From the NCBI RefSeq assembly GCF_004798865.1, contig NW_025335941.1, positions 8,343,052 through 8,407,051 on the forward strand: a stretch of DNA of 64,000 nt. The letters run 5' to 3'. Below are positions 1 through 10,755 of the stretch, piece after piece (position 1 is the stretch's first letter; the number at the start of each line of letters is the position of its first letter). The notes beneath the pieces are model-generated. The model was given only the letters and a program-made list of their open reading frames with translations, was not told the origin of the DNA and did not search any database. Position numbers and translations under genes: made by a program. Source of the DNA: Varanus komodoensis (lineage: Eukaryota; Chordata; Lepidosauria; Squamata; Varanidae).

Positions 1-1270
1 GTTTACATTTTCTGGGTTCATCTCTGTAAACAATGTTTCTGGGATGGGCAGTTCCCGGCACTGAACATTGTTCTAGGAGAAGCTTCCTGTGCTGAAAGAA
101 ACAGCTGTGAGGCTCTTTTGCTACAATGCACTGCACAGAGAAAAATCGTGGCTCTGAATGACAGCCTATGAAGGGCACATGTGTCAGACCTGCATCGCTC
201 ATGCTCTCTAGTAAGCATGGCAGTGGCAGTCCAAGACACCCAGAGGGCACCAGGGTGGGCAGGGCCTGACTACATAGTTTCAAGGTGATTGTATTTACAT
301 TTCTTATCCCCTATGGGAATATTCTGTAAACCTACATTCTTCTTTACAATGCACAACTGCTTTCAGGCTCTTTGCCTCAGCTCGCTAGGTGTCTCCTTGA
401 AGATTGAACTAGGACTGGGGTCCTTTATCGCAAAGAAGGCCAGTAACCCAACAGGCACGTCTAAATTCTGATACTAATGTCAAATCCAGAAATGGAGTCC
501 TACTCAGTCATTCCTACTGGGACAAGGAACACATTTCTCCCGGTGTTACTGGTACATCCAGTGAGGAAGACAGTAGATGCAGATACACCATAAGGCACAA
601 AACTAAAGACATGGTTTTGTATTAGCTGGCCTATATAGTCTGCAAGGGGCAGTAAGCTGGTTGTGCATTGCATGTCATGAGCTGGGATTTCTAAGTGGTA
701 CAGGTGCTGAGTTGGCATCTTCTTTCTCTGTGACTTGGAGTCGTTCCACTCCTGACCTCCCATAATGCCGCCACATGATTTCTTTCTACCTTCTACTCCA
801 TTTCTCTCTGAGCATTACCCTTTAAATGCAAAAGCAGGATACAAATACTATAAACAATAACAAAAAGAACTACTTTTCACTCCTCAGCCAGGCCTGTCTG
901 TACTCCAAACCTCACTCAGCAACCCACCCCCTGAACTCCGCCCAACCCGCCAGTGCTGGTGATATTTAAGTGATTCACTTTGAAAACCTCTTGATAAAAA
1001 TACAGTATTTTGCAATTCGAACTATAGCAGACAGCTCAATTTTGTGAACTTTGCTTGGTGAAAGAAATCAAATGCGCTGGTTTCCTATTGTCAGATCTGC
1101 AAACATCTTATGGTTTTGCTTCCAGACATACTTCTATGCAACTCTCCCTCATTTCATTGTATAAGAGGAACTGGGGCTGAAGGATTTTTTTTTTTTTTAT
1201 TCCTAATAATGCTGGGGGTGGCTGAGGGCCAGTTCTAGGCTGGTGTTTTTCTTGCAGGGGTTGGGGGTGG
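1..1270. other. Upstream flank, no gene seen
   Basis: No ORF with recognisable similarity on either strand. There is a short poly-T near 1187-1198. It probably lies 5' of NYX. Confidence 0.5.
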
Positions 1271-1281
1271 AGAGAACAGGA

Positions 1282-1494
1282 ATAAAAGCAGATGGATTTG
1301 TCAGCAAGCCAGGAGATTTACAGAACAGACAAATTCTTCCATCTCTATTAATCCTCCCCAATACAGAGGATTTCCCTACCATTACATGATAGCTTTTTAG
1401 AGTAGGAAGTCATGCCAGCCCTTCAGAGAGGCTGCAATACAACCAACTGTAAGCATTTGCGGAACAAAAGGCAGCATAGCTACCATCCTGACAG
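1282..1494 (+). promoter_or_regulatory. Possible promoter and non-coding first exon of NYX
   Basis: A TATA-like ATAAAAG (1282-1288) is followed about 65 bases later by TAATCC, the core bound by the photoreceptor/bipolar factors CRX and OTX2. About 210 bases downstream is a near-consensus donor, CAG|GTAAGG (exon end 1494). Human NYX has a non-coding first exon, so the layout fits, but no similarity supports it. The short ATG frame starting at 1412 does not join the LRR frame directly, so a separate signal-peptide exon would still be needed. All of this is inference from motifs. Confidence 0.25.
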
Positions 1495-4400
1495 GTAAGG
1501 AAGGTCTTTTTCTCCTGCACCTTGACTCTGCTCTTCTTCGGCAGTCCCGTTAGAACCCTGTGAAGGAAAGGATTGCTGTAATTGCATGCATGGGAAGTTC
1601 TTGTAATAATTTTAATTATTTGCTCATAAGACTGCTTGGGCAGGTCTTTTCTGAAATAACCATTGTAAGACTGCAGTCCAGTGAAAAACTAAAGGAAGGG
1701 GACAATTCAGGTGTTTCAATCTGGGAGGGTAAAATTTGTTTTAAATCACTATGCAGTTCTTAAAAAGATATTAACAAGGCAAGTGATATTTAGAAAATGC
1801 ATTTGAATGGCATATTTCCTACTTTTGTTTGTTTTTAGATTTTGGAAGAGCATTTGCCAGACCTGAGATGTCACTAGTGAATAATCAGGGTAATGTTTGT
1901 CATCATTTTAAATGGTATGTAGACTCTTAATTCCATCGGATTCCATGGCAAATTGAAAAATGAACAGTATATAGCTCTTTTATTTTGAAAGAGTTGGCCA
2001 TGTTGATGTTAAAAGTTCATTGCAGGAATGTCATCTGTCTTAGGATTCAATTTTTTAGAATTCAGATTTTGCAAGTTCAAAGCACAGAACTGTTTTTGTT
2101 AAATATAACTGTGAAATCTGCATTTTTAATCATTGCAACCACTAATTCCAGTAACGTACAGATATCAACACATTTTTGTCTTCTCAATTTTATTGATTAG
2201 ACAAATATAAAAGCTTCTTGAACTATTTCAAATTAAATGAGGGGCACATTCTCCTGCAAAAATATATCCATTGTTGGTTTAATACCCTTCAAAGGATTTA
2301 AATATATCTGTTCTGCTTTTCCGTGGAAAATGCCCAAGAAGGCTTTAGCTTAAGCATAGTGTTTTCCCTTTTAAAATGGATCCTTGCTGCAAATGTAAAA
2401 TTAGCATTCTGAATTTGAAGAACTATAACAAGGTTGTGATGTTGAAACTAACTCTTTGGTTAAGGACAATTTATTAAAAATTGATGAAAAATACTACTTA
2501 TTTCCTGATACAAATTATGGAGAAAATCCAATTTAGAATGGTAAATTCTTTACCTAAAAGTAATGGTCCTGTGTCTTAGAACAGTTTCTGCAAAAGAAGG
2601 GAAGCTACACACATCCTTCCTGGTAGCTTATAATTCATATACAGTTTTAGGTAAATGAGCCCTCAGTTGACATTAGATTATATTTTAGCTTTGCAGATAG
2701 ATGATTTTCTATGTGGGTTACTGGAAAACAACAGTTAGTGCACTCAATATATGGCCTGTACCAGTTGTGGTGTGCGCCCTTATCCACTTGAAATAGTTGT
2801 GACCCTCTGGATGCCGATGTCCTGTTTCCATGCCTGGGCAAATGAGCAATGAAGTGGCTGAGAGGAGTGGCCTGCTAAAATGAATGGGCAAAGTTGCACG
2901 AGGTGAATCACAAGTTGAGGCTCTGCGATGTTGAGCTTTCTGCTCTCACACAGTGCAGCCTGGACAGAGTGGGCGTGTTCTTGCACAGGCAAAATTTTGC
3001 ATCCTGAATCTCTGGCACGTCTGCTGGGAAGAAAGTTTCCTACCTGAAAACCTGGAATCAATGCAGCCAAGGCTGCATTAGATGAGCAATTTTGTGACTC
3101 AGCTTTCTATATTTCCTTGGTGAAATCTTGGTCTGTAGGCAGGGAGTTGGAGCATATCAGAGGCTTCTGGACTCCAACTCCTGTTAGTCCCAGTCTGCAT
3201 AAAGAGGTAGTTACATTTGATGGACTGTATGTTCATCACCCCTGCGCTATGGTGCTAGAGCCACTGTTGGAGTTGTTCAAGAAAACTGTCTTCTGCCATT
3301 GTTGTGAGAAGCAGCCCAAAGCAACAGAAAATGACCTCTGCAACCATTCTACCTTCTTCCTGCACAGCTTGAGTCATCAGTATAACTTACTGTCCCTAGT
3401 CTAGACAGATTTATTACAATTTATTATCCCTGGGCTGGTCAGAGCATAGACGAACATAGTTATGCTCTAGCGAAATAGTGTAGACTTTCACGGTGAGAAA
3501 AACAGTATGAGCTCAAGCTGCCTACTGACAATGAGCAAATCTGGTTTGAGCCCGGGAAGTGTCAAAAATTGCAGCAAAGATTCATGTTGCCTTCACAGTT
3601 TGCATTTCCAAATACACAGTGATGCTTGTGTAGGAGGAAGAGAGATTCTGGAAGTATGATGCTCACTTGGTTATGCTATAAGAAAAAGAGAGGTTTAAAC
3701 AAATGCTTCTTACTCCCTTATTTCAGTCTAGGATATTTTATTATTCTGGAGCTGAACCAAAGACACAAAGGTGTGGATTGTAACATTTTCAGGAAAACGT
3801 TTATTTTTAAATACAGCCAAGGTGAAAAGATCCTACGGATTCCAGCAAGGTTGGCTGAGGAATGCTGGAAATTCTAGGATATTTTCTGTCTAAACTTGCA
3901 TAGGTCCTTGCCCTAAATTAAAATGTTATCATTACCCAAGAGGGGACTTACTCTCTCCAAGGTGACTGTACTGGCTCTAGAGAAATCTGAGTTCGGAAGC
4001 CTGTTCTGTTTGTCAACACTGGGAGTAGATAGAGAACCTCTGGCCTGCAGAATGATGTGTCCCGCCAGCCTGGTGCATCAGGTACCTCTGCAAAGCCCCA
4101 TCCCTGAATGGAAGCAGGGAAGAGAATCTTGACTGCTACCTCAGAAGTGTGAGCAGAGGTTCTGGTGAGCATTACTCTGCTACTCTGCGCCCTCCCCAGT
4201 GGGAGGAGATGCGATGCGGGCAAAACTGCCCCAAATGAGCAGCCAGCTGATCAGGGAAGCACACATGCAGCGAGGCCAGGTCCCAGCCTTCCCGCATCCA
4301 CTGGGGAGTGAATAAGATTTGGGGGAGCTGCCCTGCTCCTGATGTCACTTGCCCTGGGTGGGGGAATATCTGTCACCCCCATCCAAAACCAGCTTCCCAC

Positions 4401-6315
4401 TGCCGACCCAGACAAAATGAAAAGCAGTAGACAAAGCATTAGCTTTTAGTAGTTACATTTTCCTTCTCTAGAGCTAAGGAAGACAAACCTTTCCCCAAAT
4501 GTATGCATAGACGTTAAAGAACCTTTCAGACAAATCTTTGTCCATTGCATTTTGATAGTAGCTGTAACTTTGCCTACTGTAGCAGGCAAATTACTTACAA
4601 GATGAATGGGTTTCAATAAAAATAGATACCTGCTGCGTAAAGAAAGCACTGACACTAACAGTGAAGGTTTTGAAAGTAAGAGTAACTGGACTTTTCTAGC
4701 TGTGCAGCTTTTGCTCAATGCAGAGAACAAAACTGTGAGGTGCTTTTAATCAGACTTTTAAATTTCATAAATTATTTTAAAAAGGAGAATGCATTTCATT
4801 TAGTTCTAATGCTTGTGGCATGGTGGATTATTTTTGTCTCAGACTGGGATTTAGCACAGAAGTGTCACTGAATATGTACTGTTTCATTTTTTACTGCTGA
4901 TACAACATTAGCCTGTGGTAACAAAAGGTTTGTTCAGCTAGAAAGCTCTATTGCCTGTGACAAAGCAAGAAGGTGCGATGTATTGTTTTGTAATATTGCA
5001 ACAACATGGCTACCTTCTACTTCACGTGCTCACCACCTCTAGCAGGATAGGACAACTGGTGGCCCTCTGGATATTTTGGCCTACAAGCTCTGTCATCCTT
5101 CACCATCAGCTATGCTGCCAAGGGCTGATGGGAGTTTGTTGAAGTGGCCCACTCAGCCAGACCGTATGCTCTCCAACTTACCCAGGTCCGAGGGAAGGAA
5201 GCCTCCCTTTTTCACTAAAATTAAAGATCAGCTCACCAGGATGTTGGCACTGTAATGCAGTTGCCCTGGCTGAGGTGATTTCAAAGTCAAGAACCTCTAC
5301 TGAGCAAACCTATCAAAGAGTATACTGCCCCGGTACCTAAACAATGAAGAATCTTTTAGAATCCATCTTAGGGCTGAGGATGAGCCATTACTGGACATGC
5401 AGCAGATTAAAAAAACGCCAAAGATTCTTCTGGAATCTTCACACAGGCAGTGAGGGAGGGAGCAAAGGAGATGTCCTCCACTGTTAAATGAAGTCGAGGG
5501 ACTTTGTATGGGGCTCAAGAGCATCTCCCCAAGGAAACGGGGAGCTTCATGCAGGCACCAGGGCAGTTTGCAGCAAGATTTCGCTCCATAACATGTGCCC
5601 AGTTGTAGGTTTCTCCAAAACGTTCAGAGGAAGACCTGTGAGAAGCACTAGGAAAACTTCACCCTAGCTAGCTGGACTGTATTTTTTAATTTTAATTGTT
5701 ATTTGCCACTGAATCATGATGTTAAACTGTTTGTTGCTTTGTGTCCCAAAACAAACTGATTCCCCATTCAGTACTTCTTCCTGAATCCCTAATAACTCTT
5801 TTACCATTTTCACCAAAACTTGGACTGTGTGCTTTGAGGATGAAAGGGAAAAGATGCACAAAGAGGTATTGCGCATTACTGGTCACACTAACTCTTAACA
5901 TCCAGATTGTATGTAACATGCTGAACAAAATCTGCAACTTAGCTTTGTTCCCCTAAGGACACTAAGGGGCTGCAGAAAAGTCCAGCACAGTGGAATCCTT
6001 GGTCAGTTGTTCCCAAGAGACTGAAAGAACCAGGGTACACAGAAGACTAGGTTTGTTTTACTCCCAGTGGTAGGAGCTGGTACCAGTTTGGGTGCTGCTC
6101 CACTAGGTGTTATTGCTTTGTACCTGTACCAGGGTGCCCACAAGGGCCAGGTCACCACAGAGTTGTAGGTCAAAACAACAAGATGGCCACCTTTAACCTA
6201 CATTGCAGGTTGGCTCGACTGCTTACAGTGTACTTGAAAAATGGTTCTCCGTGCATTTTCTAGCTTTACCCAATTCAGATTTCCATCTTGTGTGTTTCAA
6301 TATTGCTAGTTTTCA
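1495..6315. other. Presumed NYX 5' intron or upstream flank
   Basis: Only short chance ORFs. One degraded hAT-type MITE copy lies at about 5050-5155. The signal-peptide exon of NYX may lie here or upstream of the window. No ATG followed by a hydrophobic run and a good phase-1 donor was convincing. Confidence 0.4.
5050..5155. mobile_element. Degraded palindromic hAT-type MITE
   Basis: Contains the two halves 'GGCCCTCTGGATATTTTGG' and 'GGGCTGATGGGAGTTTG'. These match the widespread reptile MITE whose consensus reads roughly 'GGCCCTCCAGATGTTGTTGG ... GGGCTGATGGGAGTTGTAG'. Confidence 0.5.
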
Positions 6316-6404
6316 CTAATCTCTTGCTTTCTCTTTCTCTTTCTCTCTCTTTCCTTGCCCCCCTCACTTTCCCTCGGGATCATGCTGGTGCGTTTGCTTG
6401 CCAG
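6316..6404 (+). promoter_or_regulatory. NYX: Splice acceptor region of the main NYX exon
   Basis: A branch-point-like CTAAT (6316-6320) is followed by a long pyrimidine tract of CTTT/CTCT units. The 84 bases to the next AG, at 6403-6404 (TTTGCTTGCCAG), contain no other AG, which is the pattern expected for a functional acceptor. An ATG at 6382 falls inside this tract and is therefore probably intronic. Confidence 0.75.
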
Positions 6405-7801
6405 TCTTACTTTGCATCCCACCTGTCTTTTCTGTGTGGGCGTGTGTTCGCTCCTGCCCCACCAACTGTGTGTGCACTCAAGAGAGGAGCTGTTCCATCC
6501 TTTGCGACCGTGCAGGCCTCACACAGATCCCCAGTGAGTTTCCCTGTGAAGCTTACTCTATTAACCTGGATAAAAACAGTATCAAATTCCTTGCTGAGAG
6601 GGCATTTGGTACCCTCCCATCACTCAAATCTCTCTCATTGAGCCACAACAACATATCCTTTATCACTCCTGGGGCTTTCAAAGGGCTAGCTAGCTTGGTG
6701 GAACTTAAAATGGCCCATAATGAATACATTCGGTACCTGCACACTAGGACTTTCATTTCGCTCAAGAGACTAGTCAGACTGGATTTGGCGGACTGCAACC
6801 TTTTCAACATTCCAGACAGGATTTTTATAGAGCTTCCGGCCCTTCAGGAACTCTTTTGCTTTCAGAACAACTTCCGAAGGATTCCAGGAGCTATACGAGG
6901 GATGGAGAATTTGACCCATGTCTATTTGGAGAAAAACAGGATAGAAGCTGTGGCTTACAATTCGCTCCTGGGTCTGACCCGACTGAAATATCTCAATCTG
7001 CAAGACAACAGGATAAATGTAATTCATGACAGAGCTTTTCAGGATTGTCAAAAATTGGAGTATCTGTATTTAAACGACAATTTTATCAGTGATCTTCCTG
7101 ACAATTCCTTTGATGGACTCCGGCATCTCAAAATGCTTAATATTGGCGGTAACCTGCTCAGGAATGTTTCTAATACTTGGTTCCGGGACCAATTTGAACT
7201 GGAAGTTTTGTATTTGGACAGAAACCAGATTATCAATATTCAAGAAGGCGCTTTTGAAAACCTAACAAGTTTGGTGTCTTTACACTTGAACAGCAACAAC
7301 TTAACCACCTTGCCTTTCTCAGTCTTCCAACCAGTCTACTTCCTGGGAAGGCTTTATCTTTTCCGAAATCCCTGGGAGTGTGACTGCAGGATTGAATGGC
7401 TCAAAGAGTGGATGGAGAATTACAGGCTCGTTCGGGATATTCCTTGTGCCTCCCCATCCTCTGTAGCTGGTCTTGACTTGACTGATGTTTATTTTGAGAG
7501 AACATCTGAAGGTTTCTGTCTTGACCCAGAGGAATTAAATGTCACTTCTGACAGTCCTTTTCCAACTGGAGAACTGCAATCTACCACAGAGAACAAGTTT
7601 AACAGCCTTATCTCCAAATTTCTACTCCAGAAGGGCCTTTCAGAAGAGGTGGTAAACACCACAGAAAGCTTTATCAATACTACCTTGTTGGATGGATTAA
7701 CTAATGAGGCGTCTTTAGGACTGGGGACATGTAATATCAAACTAATATGTTCTGTTAATCTTTGGCTATTCATTATAGCTCAAGCGATAGAGGATAAATA
7801 G
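6405..7801 (+). CDS. NYX: Nyctalopin, main coding exon (start codon exon not found)
   Basis: Small leucine-rich-repeat protein displayed on dendritic tips of retinal ON bipolar cells. In mammals it helps place TRPM1 and mGluR6 complex members, and its loss causes complete congenital stationary night blindness. The translation aligns with human nyctalopin along almost its whole length, with shared blocks such as CDRAGL, FPCEA (human LPCEA), ERAFGTLPSL, ITPGAFKGL, LYLDRN, FLGRL, FRNPW and CASPSSVAGLDL. Order: end of signal peptide (about 6405-6440), Cys-rich LRRNT cap (about 6440-6545), about 11 LRRs (about 6550-7365), LRRCT cap starting NPWECDC (about 7367-7524), then a Ser/Thr/Asn-rich stalk and a hydrophobic C-terminal segment before EDK and TAG. 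Several N-glycosylation sequons (NLT, NVS, NTT) are visible. About 464 codons here, against 481 residues in human. The exon start is set by an acceptor at 6403-6404 and gives a phase-1 junction, which fits my recollection of the human gene. The true ATG should lie in an upstream exon. Confidence 0.95.
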
Positions 7802-8226
7802 CTCAAAACAATTCTAAGGTTAGTTAAGGATTTGGTATTTGTACAGGATAGAAGCTACCACCCATAGAACTCTGCCTTAGCTGAGGCACAATCTTCTCTA
7901 TGGTTGGTGAACTATGGCTTAGTATATATTTAGACCTAGAAATCTGGTTTGGATGCATCTTTCAAATTAGGGTCAGGTTCATAGAGGCATCCTCCTTTAG
8001 AGTTTTTTTCACACTCAGTGATTTCTGCCTGATTCTTGCCAAAAGTCTTCCAAAAGTGTGGCACCAAAGTCAAGTGACTGTACTGAATTTACTCCAAATG
8101 TATACTGACATGAGAAAAGAAGGTTAACAATGCTGTTATAGCTCTTCTTGTTTTGTAATACAAACTACTAGAGAAGATTGAAAGCAGGAAGGATGGCGGC
8201 CTATAAGGAAGATTTCAGAAAATAAA
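7802..8226 (+). other. NYX: Probable NYX 3' UTR with AATAAA signal
   Basis: No ORF of note follows the TAG. The first AATAAA lies at 8221-8226, about 420 bases past the stop and just before a hAT MITE at 8242. Later AATAAA copies (for example near 9465) mean the end could lie further on. Confidence 0.4.
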
Positions 8227-8241
8227 CTCATTAGTCTAGTT

Positions 8242-8629
8242 CATGGGTCCTCAAACTACGGCCCGAGGGCCGGATCCGGCCTGCCATGCCCATTTTGACC
8301 TGCTGCACATGCATCCGTGTGCATGCCTGCTGCTTCCCACCTTTCCCCGCACGCAGGAGGCAGCAGTTTGCTCACACGGAGAAAATGATCTCCGAGCACA
8401 CTGCTGCCTCGTGCACCTGCCTCATGGTGCGTGCTCGCCCCTGCCTCCCCTCCCCGCACCCCGTGCGCCTGCCAGCGCCTTGCTGCGCGCCCAGCCCCCA
8501 CTTCAGCACGCATGCGCTGCCCCTGCCCCCTCACCGGCCCGGGCACACCTCCGACACCACCTTTCCGGCATGCGCCCAGCACCAGCACCTTTCAACCGGC
8601 CCCCTGGTCAAAAGGTTTGAGGACCCCTG
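8242..8629. mobile_element. Non-autonomous hAT MITE, 388 bp, with TSD
   Basis: Terminal inverted repeats CATGGGTCCTCAAAC (left) and GTTTGAGGACCCCTG (right) start and end with the CAG/CTG typical of hAT elements (left end CAT by one change). The flanking 8-bp duplications GTCTAGTT (8234-8241) and ATCTAGTT (8630-8637) agree at 7 of 8 bases. The interior is unusually GC-rich (many CCGG, CCCGCA and GCGC words) compared with its AT-rich surroundings. No transposase ORF is present, and the overlapping ORFs inside are by-products of base composition. Confidence 0.85.
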
Positions 8630-8637
8630 ATCTAGTT

Positions 8638-10539
8638 CATACAATTGCAAATTTTCTAAGGGATTACCAAGGCAGTTAAATTGTGAACACATTCTTTTGC
8701 TTTATCTCACCGAGTCATTTTAGCTGTCCTTTAGTCGTTAACATTCATTCACAGGGATATAGTCAATGGGGCTGGAAGGAAGGGCTCCATATCTACCTTG
8801 GGTGCCGTTTTTGGTGGGGCACAAATTAAACACATACCTGTGGGAAACCCAAATGGCTGTCAGAGCTGCTCAGTAAGGCCCCCATCCTGTCTACGTCACC
8901 ACCAAAATGGGAGATGGGCTCAGACAAGGTTGTAGGTCCTGATTAAAGAGCTGTAAGTCTGTAGAGTACATGGAAAAACATCTGTATAGTTACAGACATG
9001 CAGCAATTATGATTGCCTCTTTGTACACTCTGAATCTTTATAACATCTCTGTATACACGCATTTTTATAGTTGTTGATATTCATGTTAAGAAACCAAATT
9101 GGCAAATATACATTGCTTCCCTTGGGAAACATTAGTAGGAACGACAGTCAATATACGGTATCCACTTTGAGATGTCTACAGGTTGGACAATTGTGTAACC
9201 TGTCTTTAGTTTTTGGAATTAAACAAACTACATACACATTTGAAGCCTAAAAGGTCAGATATTGACTTGACACCTAGATTTAATCAATTTGATATTAATG
9301 AAAAATATACTCAGAAGTGCTTGGAACTTGCACTGTATGACTTAATGCTATTCAAAATTCAGAACAGCTTAAATATAATAGAGAAAAGAAATTTCCCTAC
9401 ACAAAGAGTCTGTTTTTAACTATCATTCCCATTCTCTTCCCCCCTCCCCCATATATATTCATGAAATAAATGTTAAAACAGATGGTTTCACATACAATTT
9501 TTAAAAAAAATTTTTGACTATGCATGTCAGATATACATTCCAGTCACAAAAGCCAATCCTCAGTCTTTAGTAACATGACCTGCGTTGTTAATGACTGAGG
9601 ATTCAACTAATGCTGAGCCCTTTCCTAACAAATTTTATAGGGTTTAAAGAGAGACATAGACTGTCTTTTCTTAGTCTTTCAGAGTGACAACTATATTGAT
9701 GGACTTGGAGGTGCGTGGTTTGATGAACTTGTATTACTTCGCTCTTCTAAGCCTACTTGTTTTCAAAAGGAAAGGACTAAACCCTTTTTTCTAGTCCATT
9801 GTTGAACTACTTTGCAAAACAGGATTTCATGCTGCTGGCACTTTTTAAAATGATGGATGGACTTTTTTCGATTCTACTATGCAAAGGAAAATGCTATAAG
9901 AGCAGCAGCAGCAAACAGTTTTGGGTGGTATGTTAAATACACCCAAATCAAAAAATGTTAGTAAATACAAAGATTTCTATGAAAATTGCTCTTGGTGAAG
10001 AAACCAGCCAGATGGTTTGATAACTACATGATTGATCTATTCTGTGCACTACATTCAATGACTTTGGATTTCCAGGCTATTTATAAACACAATAATCTTC
10101 TTAAATGCTAAATTCAAGTGTGCATTATAAAAGGGCTCCCTCCACTTTCTGCTCCAAAGCTTGTATCAGTGAAATGCTGTAGATTAAGAGGAGGATTTCT
10201 ATGGCAGAATCATTGTTTATCATATAATATTGAGCTTGGCAGCAGAAACCATTAGGAGAAACAGGAATTCTGGTTCATTTACATTCTTGTGCAAATGATT
10301 ATTTTATACTGTATATTTAGAAATATATTGCTTCTATTGACATTTCTGTTTTGTGCTTCAAGATCCTTAAGCTAAAGATCCTACTATAGTAGTTATAACA
10401 CACAACACAGTAGCTTTGAAGCTCAATATTATGGGAAGGTCTTCTCAGAACTAGCAAAAAGTATTATTTGCACCAGAGGTTATTAGAAAACAATAGAGAG
10501 TCAGCTACTTTCTCTAAAAATAATTAATAATCGAGAGCA
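8638..10539. other. Intergenic, no gene seen
   Basis: AT-rich unique-looking sequence between the hAT MITE and a SINE, with no supported ORF. It contains the hairpin at 9555-9603. Confidence 0.5.
9555..9603. repeat. Short inverted repeat (hairpin)
   Basis: AATCCTCAGTC (9555-9565) is the exact reverse complement of GACTGAGGATT (9593-9603). Inside it, after one T-T mismatch, eight more positions pair (two as G-U if transcribed from the plus strand), leaving a 9-base loop at 9575-9583. The arms are about 20 bases in total. Confidence 0.7.
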
Positions 10540-10755
10540 AGTATGGTGTGGTGGTTCAAGCACTGACTTGGGGACTTGGCAGGTCTGGGTTCTAGTCCCC
10601 ACCTGGCCATGAAGGTCACTGGCTGAATGTAGGCCACTCACTCACTCTCAGCCCAACCTACCTCACAGGGTTGTTGCTATGAGGATAAAATGGAGCCACG
10701 TAAGCTGCTCTGAATTCCCCACAAGCAGATAAAGGGCAGGTTAGAAAGACAATGT
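10540..10755 (+). mobile_element. tRNA-derived SINE
   Basis: The head reads TGGTGTGGTGGTTCAAGCAC, followed by a B-box-like GGTTCTAGTCCC. The core carries 'CCTACCTCACAGGGTTGTTG' then 'GAGGATAAAATGGAG', and the tail reads AAAGGGCAGG. The same core occurs at 40165 and 57712 in this window. The structure is that of a reptile tRNA-SINE with a MIR-like core. Confidence 0.75.

Noticed and set aside
2928-2952. ATG followed by LSFLLSH and a possible phase-1 donor, as a NYX signal-peptide exon
   Set aside because: The donor would be GTGCAG, which is poor, no acceptor or conservation supports it, and many such short matches are expected by chance in 5 kb.
4971-5030. ORF piece ending HGYLLLHV as a NYX signal-peptide exon
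   Set aside because: The following sequence is a MITE, the donor GTGCTC is weak, and the residues before it are not signal-like.
8243-8679. Overlapping ORFs of 82-125 codons in the GC-rich block
   Set aside because: They lie inside a non-autonomous hAT MITE with a target-site duplication. The open frames come from GC-rich composition.
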